Assembly: GCA_039933015.1 (NCBI GenBank) | Contig: JBDTOX010000042.1 | Span: forward strand, 1-18,799 | Source: JBDTOX01 sp039933015 | Lineage (GTDB): Bacteria; Pseudomonadota; Gammaproteobacteria; Burkholderiales; Methylophilaceae | DNA: 18,799 bases | Reading direction: 5' to 3' | Part shown: positions 15,411 to 18,799 of the stretch, piece by piece | Numbering within the stretch: position 1 is the stretch's first letter | How the letters are laid out: every line of letters begins with the position of its first letter | Position numbers and translations under genes: made by a program | Notes under the pieces: generated by a model | Databases searched by the model: none | What the model was told of the DNA's origin: nothing | Seen by the model: only the letters and a program-made list of their open reading frames with translations

Positions 15411-15890
15411 ATGAGCGAGAAAATGATGAGTGAAGAAAAAACCAAGCGGGTTATCGATATCAAATCGGTAACCCCTCCATCCGCTGAGAAAGAGCGGTTT
15501 CGGGATCTGGAAAAAGAAGTGACGCAGCAGCTTGAGCGATTGCCAGCGTTGCGCGACGAGGACTGGGGCAAGATCCAGTTCATGCTTAACGAGGAGGGAA
15601 GCCTGTATCACAGGGCGCAAGTGGCCAAGATCAAGGCCGTGCTGTGCCTGATGTGGCCCGCTCAAAACACGCCTGAATGGACACGTATCGATGATACCTT
15701 GGCCTACGACCTGTACATGACGACCTATCGGGATGCCCTGGATTATCTTATGCGCGCTGAAAGCCTGCTGGGACATCTGGAGGAGCAGGAAGAAGCCTTG
15801 TTCGATGAATATGACCTCGACCGCGTGGCGAAACTCGAAATATTCCTGTCCTGGCTGAAACGGCGCTTTGGCTTGAACGCACTGGCTTGA
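15411..15890 (+). CDS. Hypothetical protein, 159 residues, no recognised family
   Basis: I do not recognise this protein. It is soluble-looking, highly charged and predicted by eye to be mostly helical (roughly 27-50, 62-82, 96-134 and 136-152). It has one cysteine (79), a Trp-Pro pair at 82-83, an acidic stretch EEQEEALFDEYDLD (124-137), and a basic end LKRRFG (149-154). No signal peptide or membrane segment is seen. The start could be 15411, 15423 or 15426; none has a strong Shine-Dalgarno. An extended -10 box precedes it, and it stands alone between katA and the OmpA-like gene. Codon use resembles the neighbouring genes, which favours a real gene. Confidence 0.75.
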   Translation: MSEKMMSEEKTKRVIDIKSVTPPSAEKERFRDLEKEVTQQLERLPALRDEDWGKIQFMLNEEGSLYHRAQVAKIKAVLCLMWPAQNTPEWTRIDDTLAYDLYMTTYRDALDYLMRAESLLGHLEEQEEALFDEYDLDRVAKLEIFLSWLKRRFGLNALA

Positions 15891-15950
15891 CGAGGGGCGA
15901 CTCATGCAGGTTGCTGGAACGGGAGCCCTGTGCGGGATCGGACCAGGAAG

Positions 15951-15995
15951 GCGCTGTTGTCCGATTAGCTAGCGCATGGCGGGTAGTCTTCCGCC
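15951..15995. repeat. Two adjacent hairpins in the intergenic region
   Basis: GCGCT (15951-15955) can pair with AGCGC (15971-15975), and GGCGG (15978-15982) with CCGCC (15991-15995). No T-run follows, so neither is a standard intrinsic terminator for the upstream gene. The GC-rich stretch 15891-16040 shows no gene on either strand. Confidence 0.4.
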
Positions 15996-16042
15996 CAGCA
16001 GAAAGTGTGTATTTACGCGGCATGTCAACATCACGGCATACC

Positions 16043-16071
16043 TTGGCGTTAAGGTGCTGATAGTCTATGCT
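16043..16071 (+). promoter_or_regulatory. Candidate promoter of the OmpA-like lipoprotein gene
   Basis: TTGGCG (16043-16048), a 17-bp spacer and TATGCT (16066-16071) resemble a sigma70 promoter. The start near 16078 would give a leader of about 41 nt. Box matches are moderate (3 of 6 and 4 of 6). Confidence 0.4.
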
Positions 16072-16084
16072 GACTAATAGTCAG
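16070..16084. promoter_or_regulatory. Perfect 15-bp palindrome, possible operator
   Basis: CTGACTA-A-TAGTCAG is a perfect odd palindrome with 7-bp arms. It overlaps the end of the predicted -10 box and the predicted transcription start of the lipoprotein gene. A repressor or two-component regulator could bind there, or it could form a 5' mRNA hairpin. The sequence ATAGTC also occurs 18 bp upstream at 16060-16065. Confidence 0.45.
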
Positions 16085-16118
16085 GCACATGACATCTACA
16101 ACTATTCAGGAGAGAACA

Positions 16119-16778
16119 ATGTACAAACAATTTACAGCAAGTACGCTGGTGCTGGCGCTATCACTGGCCGGCTGTGCCAATATGACGGAAACCCAGAAGG
16201 GAACCGCCAAAGGGGCTGCTATCGGCGCCGGTGCCGGTGCCGTAGTCGGGGCCATAGCCGGCCGCGGCAAGGGTGCCGCTATCGGTGCTGCTGTGGGTGC
16301 GGGTGCCGGTGCTATTGCCGGTAACGTGTGGTCCAAACGCATGGAACAACAGAAGCAGCAAATGGAAGAAGCGACTGCTGGTACCGGCGTTGCGGTAAGC
16401 CAGACTGAGGATAACCGTCTCAAGCTCGATATCCCCAGCGATGTCTCGTTTGACAAGGGCCGTGCCGATATCAAGCCTAATTTCCGCCCCGTGCTGGACA
16501 AGTTCGCTACCAGCCTGGCCACCAACCCCAATACCAAGGTTACCATCATAGGCCATACCGACAGCTCCGGTAGCGATGCAGTCAATGATCCGCTGTCAGT
16601 CAACCGTGCGGCACGTACACGCGATTATCTGATGACGCGCGGCGTGGCCTCCAGCCGTTTTACTATCGATGGTCGTGGTTCGCATGAGCCAATTGCCGCT
16701 AACGATACCGCAGCCAATATGGCCAAGAACCGTCGAGTGGAAATCTTCGTAGCCGAGCCTGAAATGCCCAGGCAATAA
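16119..16778 (+). CDS. OmpA-family lipoprotein with glycine zipper (YiaD-like)
   Basis: Outer-membrane lipoprotein expected to tether the envelope to peptidoglycan. The 219 residues start with a lipoprotein signal peptide with lipobox LAGC (16-19). Cys19 would be lipidated, and Ala20 at +2 does not signal inner-membrane retention. A glycine zipper follows (about 32-69), made of two similar GAAIGA units. Then comes an OmpA C-terminal domain (about 105-215) with GHTDSSGSD, LSVNRAARTRDYL and KNRRVEIF, the usual diaminopimelate-binding blocks. The ATG at 16119 is chosen over 16089 because AGGAG (16108-16112) lies 6 nt upstream and the signal peptide begins there. It resembles E. coli YiaD in layout. 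A strong terminator follows. Confidence 0.92.
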   Translation: MYKQFTASTLVLALSLAGCANMTETQKGTAKGAAIGAGAGAVVGAIAGRGKGAAIGAAVGAGAGAIAGNVWSKRMEQQKQQMEEATAGTGVAVSQTEDNRLKLDIPSDVSFDKGRADIKPNFRPVLDKFATSLATNPNTKVTIIGHTDSSGSDAVNDPLSVNRAARTRDYLMTRGVASSRFTIDGRGSHEPIAANDTAANMAKNRRVEIFVAEPEMPRQ

Positions 16779-16809
16779 GGTTTAGCCTGTTTAAGCCATT
16801 CGCTATGTA

Positions 16810-16850
16810 AAAATCCCCCAGGCGACGCAAGCCGCCTGGGGGATTTTTTT
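16810..16850. terminator. Bidirectional intrinsic terminator after the OmpA-like gene
   Basis: A 12-bp perfect stem, ATCCCCCAGGCG (16813-16824) with CGCCTGGGGGAT (16833-16844), is flanked by A and T runs. The T-run to 16850 serves the plus strand. The A-run before the stem gives a T-run on the minus strand for the facing adenosyltransferase gene. Confidence 0.93.
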
Positions 16851-16947
16851 GCAGTGGCTGCGCACAGCAAACCTGCATTTAGCCATCAGTGACTACCCGT
16901 CAGCCAAGTCCTTTCTGGAGGAAGCTGACAGGGCTGTTGAGCGTAGA

Positions 16948-17493
16948 CTAGTCTGCATTTTTCCAAAGCACGTCGGCGCAACCGGCATCTTTATTAATGA
17001 CACGGCACATCACAAACAGTAAATCCGACAAGCGGTTGAGATATTGCAGGGAAACCTCGGTAACGTCTTCCTCGTGGCCAAGCCCGATTAACTGCCGCTC
17101 TGCACGGCGGCAGACGGTGCGCGCCAAATGACAATAAGCTGCAGCACGCGTACCGCCAGGCAGTATGAATTCCTTGAGGGGCGACAGGTCGTCATTCAAC
17201 TGATCCAGCGTTTCTTCCAGCACTGCTATGCGTTCGGCTTGCACCATGACATGGCCGGGAATGCAGATTTCCCCACCCAAATCGAACAAGTCATGCTGCA
17301 CGCGGGTCAAGGTTTTGCTGATGGCTTCCGATAGCGGTTCGGTTAGCAGTACACCTATCACGGCATTCAGTTCATCTACGGTGCCCATGGCCTCAACCCG
17401 CGTACTATCCTTGGCGACACGTGTGCCATCTCCCAGGCCGGTAGTACCGTCGTCGCCAGTGCGCGTGTAGATCCTGCTTAATCGGTTGCCCAT
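16948..17493 (-). CDS. pduO: PduO-type ATP:cob(I)alamin adenosyltransferase
   Basis: Transfers the adenosyl group from ATP to cob(I)alamin or a corrinoid to make the adenosyl cofactor. The 181-residue helical protein has the N-terminal ATP-binding motif YTRTGDDGTTGLGDGTR (9-25), RVEAMGTVDELNA (32-44), the LPGGTRAAAYCHLARTVCRR region (111-130) and YLNRLSDLLFVMCR (151-164). These are PduO/MMAB features rather than the P-loop of CobA/CobO. GGAGG on the minus strand (17498-17502) lies 4 nt before the ATG. It is divergent from murI. No cobalamin riboswitch is seen in the 100-nt gap. The gene symbol follows the family, not a proven propanediol role. Confidence 0.93.
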   Translation of the reverse strand: MGNRLSRIYTRTGDDGTTGLGDGTRVAKDSTRVEAMGTVDELNAVIGVLLTEPLSEAISKTLTRVQHDLFDLGGEICIPGHVMVQAERIAVLEETLDQLNDDLSPLKEFILPGGTRAAAYCHLARTVCRRAERQLIGLGHEEDVTEVSLQYLNRLSDLLFVMCRVINKDAGCADVLWKNAD

Positions 17494-17593
17494 GCTGCCT
17501 CCATTGGTTTTTGCTATTGTAACTTAGGCAGGGAATGACCATGACAGCAAACGTGCAGTTCGGCTAAACTCGCTGCTAACTATCCCTTGTAAC

Positions 17594-18469
17594 ATGCACA
17601 GGATTCGCAGCTTCGTGACAAGTTTACAAAATAAAACAAAAAATAACGCATTTTTAAACAACCGTCCTATTGGTGTCTTTGATTCCGGCGTGGGCGGTAT
17701 TTCTGTTCTCAAGCATGTCCGCACTGCGCTGCCGGCTGAGGATTTGCTCTATTGCGCTGATTCGCGGTTTGCTCCTTATGGCAACAAATCACCGGAACTC
17801 ATCCGGGAGCGCTCTATGTTCCTGGCAGATTTCTTGATTGCACAAGGTGCCAAGGCTCTGGTCGTCGCCTGTAATACCGCTACTGCCGCTGCAGTGGCTG
17901 CGTTGCGTGAGCGCTACGACATACCGATTATCGGCATGGAGCCTGCCGTAAAGCCGGCTGCTGCTGCCACCAAATCAGGTGTGATAGGGGTGCTGGCGAC
18001 GAGCGGTACCTTGAAGAGCGCCCAATTTGCTGCACTGCTGGAAAGTTATGGCCAGAACGTCAAAGTGGTCACCGAGGCTTGTCACGGCCTGGTAGAGCGC
18101 ATCGAACAGGGGGAGGTGGCTACAGCGGCAACCAAAGCATTGCTATCGCACTATCTGCAACCATTGCAGGCTGCCCATGCAGATACCATCGTGCTGGGCT
18201 GCACCCATTACCCGTTTGTCCGGCACCTGATTGAGGAGCTGGTCGGCCAGGAAGTTGTGCTGGTGGATACAGGCGCGGCGGTTGCAAAGCAGTTGAAGCA
18301 CCGCTTGCAAGCAGCCGGCTTGCTGGCTGATGCAGGTCAATCAGGCCGTGTTAGCCAATCAGGCCAAGTGAAGTTTTGGACAAATAGCCAGGTAGAAGAT
18401 GCAAAGCAAGTGATTTTGCAACTGTGGGGCACAAGTGCGGATGTGGCTGTTTTAGAATTGCCTGGTTAG
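17594..18469 (+). CDS. murI: Glutamate racemase
   Basis: Makes D-glutamate for peptidoglycan precursors in the cytoplasm. The 291 residues (from the ATG at 17594) contain GVFDSGVGGISVL (27-39), CADSRFAPYG (54-63), VACNTATAAA (91-100) with catalytic Cys93, and LGCTHYPF (201-208) with Cys203. The family core begins at about residue 24. The preceding stretch is AT-rich, Lys/Asn-rich and atypical. GTG at 17615 is an alternative start, with AGGA (17600-17603) a rather distant 11 nt upstream; the ATG has no Shine-Dalgarno. Near the C-terminus a QSG motif repeats (249-251 and 255-257). It faces a truncated gene 14 nt downstream with no terminator. Confidence 0.95.
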   Translation: MHRIRSFVTSLQNKTKNNAFLNNRPIGVFDSGVGGISVLKHVRTALPAEDLLYCADSRFAPYGNKSPELIRERSMFLADFLIAQGAKALVVACNTATAAAVAALRERYDIPIIGMEPAVKPAAAATKSGVIGVLATSGTLKSAQFAALLESYGQNVKVVTEACHGLVERIEQGEVATAATKALLSHYLQPLQAAHADTIVLGCTHYPFVRHLIEELVGQEVVLVDTGAAVAKQLKHRLQAAGLLADAGQSGRVSQSGQVKFWTNSQVEDAKQVILQLWGTSADVAVLELPG

Positions 18470-18483
18470 CAAATTGTGGGGCA

Positions 18484-18799
18484 TTACTTAACCTCTGAAA
18501 TATTCGCTTCTATCAAGCCGGTGGCGTCCAGGAGACAACGGATATTATGTTTCAATTCCAGATTGAAGCTGTTCTTGGCCGTGAAAGAGGAAGTAACCGT
18601 TGTTCTTCCGTTGGGATGTTCATTGATGGTCAAGTCCATTACCCGCGAGAAGCTGAATGTGCTTGGGTGATTTGTTTTTGATTTGGAATACGACTCGCAC
18701 AGATCAACAGCACGGCCACGATCTATATACTTTGCCGCTGCCAGCCTAGTACCTTTTTCAACTTCTGATTTTGAGAAGAATGTATTGAAGACACCTATG
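18484..18799 (-). CDS. C-terminal part of an unrecognised protein, cut by the window edge
   Basis: Reading the minus strand from 18798, 104 codons stay open until TAA at 18484-18486. No start is visible, so the 5' part lies outside the window. The fragment has two cysteines and the recognisable stretches RLAAAKYIDRGRAVDLC and FSRVMDLTINEHPNGRTTV, followed by a Ser/Thr/Asn-rich, beta-looking part and HNIRCLLDATGLIEANI near the end. I do not recognise the family. Codon choice is ordinary, and the tail-to-tail position 14 nt from murI is typical of a real gene. The overlapping plus-strand frame at 18476-18670 is shorter and lacks support. Confidence 0.7.
   Translation of the reverse strand, partial: IGVFNTFFSKSEVEKGTRLAAAKYIDRGRAVDLCESYSKSKTNHPSTFSFSRVMDLTINEHPNGRTTVTSSFTAKNSFNLELKHNIRCLLDATGLIEANISEVK

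Noticed and set aside
15315..15905. Minus-strand 196-residue ORF opposite the 159-residue gene
   Set aside because: It is antisense to the better-supported plus-strand gene and has no recognisable domain or ribosome-binding site. It reads like a shadow frame.
15891..16042. A structured small RNA in the GC-rich intergenic hairpins
   Set aside because: Two short stems can be drawn, but there is no clear promoter and T-run pair framing them and no match to a known RNA family.
17494..17593. Cobalamin riboswitch upstream of the adenosyltransferase gene
   Set aside because: The gap to murI is only about 100 nt and shows no B12-box-like sequence or long folded leader.

Overview
The window is an 18.8 kb piece of bacterial chromosome made almost entirely of core housekeeping genes. 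The gene set and protein signatures point to a betaproteobacterium, most likely of the Nitrosomonadales type. The clues are the rplU-rpmA-obgE-proB run, the murJ-ribF-ileS-lspA run divergent from rpsT, a RelA with the EFDD synthetase motif, the PurK N-terminus and the IleS C-terminal zinc finger. GC looks to be in the low-to-mid 50s by eye. The genus is inference only. No tRNA, rRNA, CRISPR array, insertion sequence, phage or attachment site was seen.

Layout from left to right. Positions 1-850: promoters, rplU and rpmA, closed by an intrinsic terminator. Positions 900-4774: obgE, proB, purE and purK on the plus strand, the first two overlapping by 20 nt, with purK starting at TTG. A symmetrical terminator at 4801-4830 separates purK from rpsT, which faces it. 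Positions 5116-5283: a divergent promoter region between rpsT (minus) and murJ (plus). Positions 5284-11045: murJ-ribF-ileS-lspA, tightly coupled, with ATGA overlaps at ribF/ileS and ileS/lspA. Positions 11042-14855: relA and katA on the minus strand, separated by a terminator; lspA and relA overlap tail to tail by 4 nt. Positions 14856-15410: a 555-base stretch without a recognised gene, holding the katA control region and small repeats. Positions 15411-16778: an unrecognised 159-residue protein and an OmpA-like lipoprotein with a glycine zipper. Positions 16810-18469: a bidirectional terminator, a PduO-type cobalamin adenosyltransferase on the minus strand, and divergent murI. Positions 18484-18799: the C-terminal 104 codons of an unrecognised minus-strand gene that runs off the window.

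Functionally, the genes cover translation and ribosome assembly (rplU, rpmA, rpsT, ileS, obgE), envelope building (murJ, murI, lspA, the OmpA-like lipoprotein), purine, proline, flavin and cobalamin cofactor metabolism (purE/purK, proB, ribF, pduO), and stress responses (relA, katA). LspA would mature the lipoprotein. MurI supplies D-glutamate for the lipid II that MurJ flips.

I did not find a clear new multi-gene system. The best leads are a sharply AT-rich patch with an apparent short insertion in the C-terminal part of ileS, the orphan 159-residue protein, a perfect 15-bp palindrome at the predicted start of lipoprotein transcription, an OxyR-like operator at katA, and the truncated unknown gene at the right edge.
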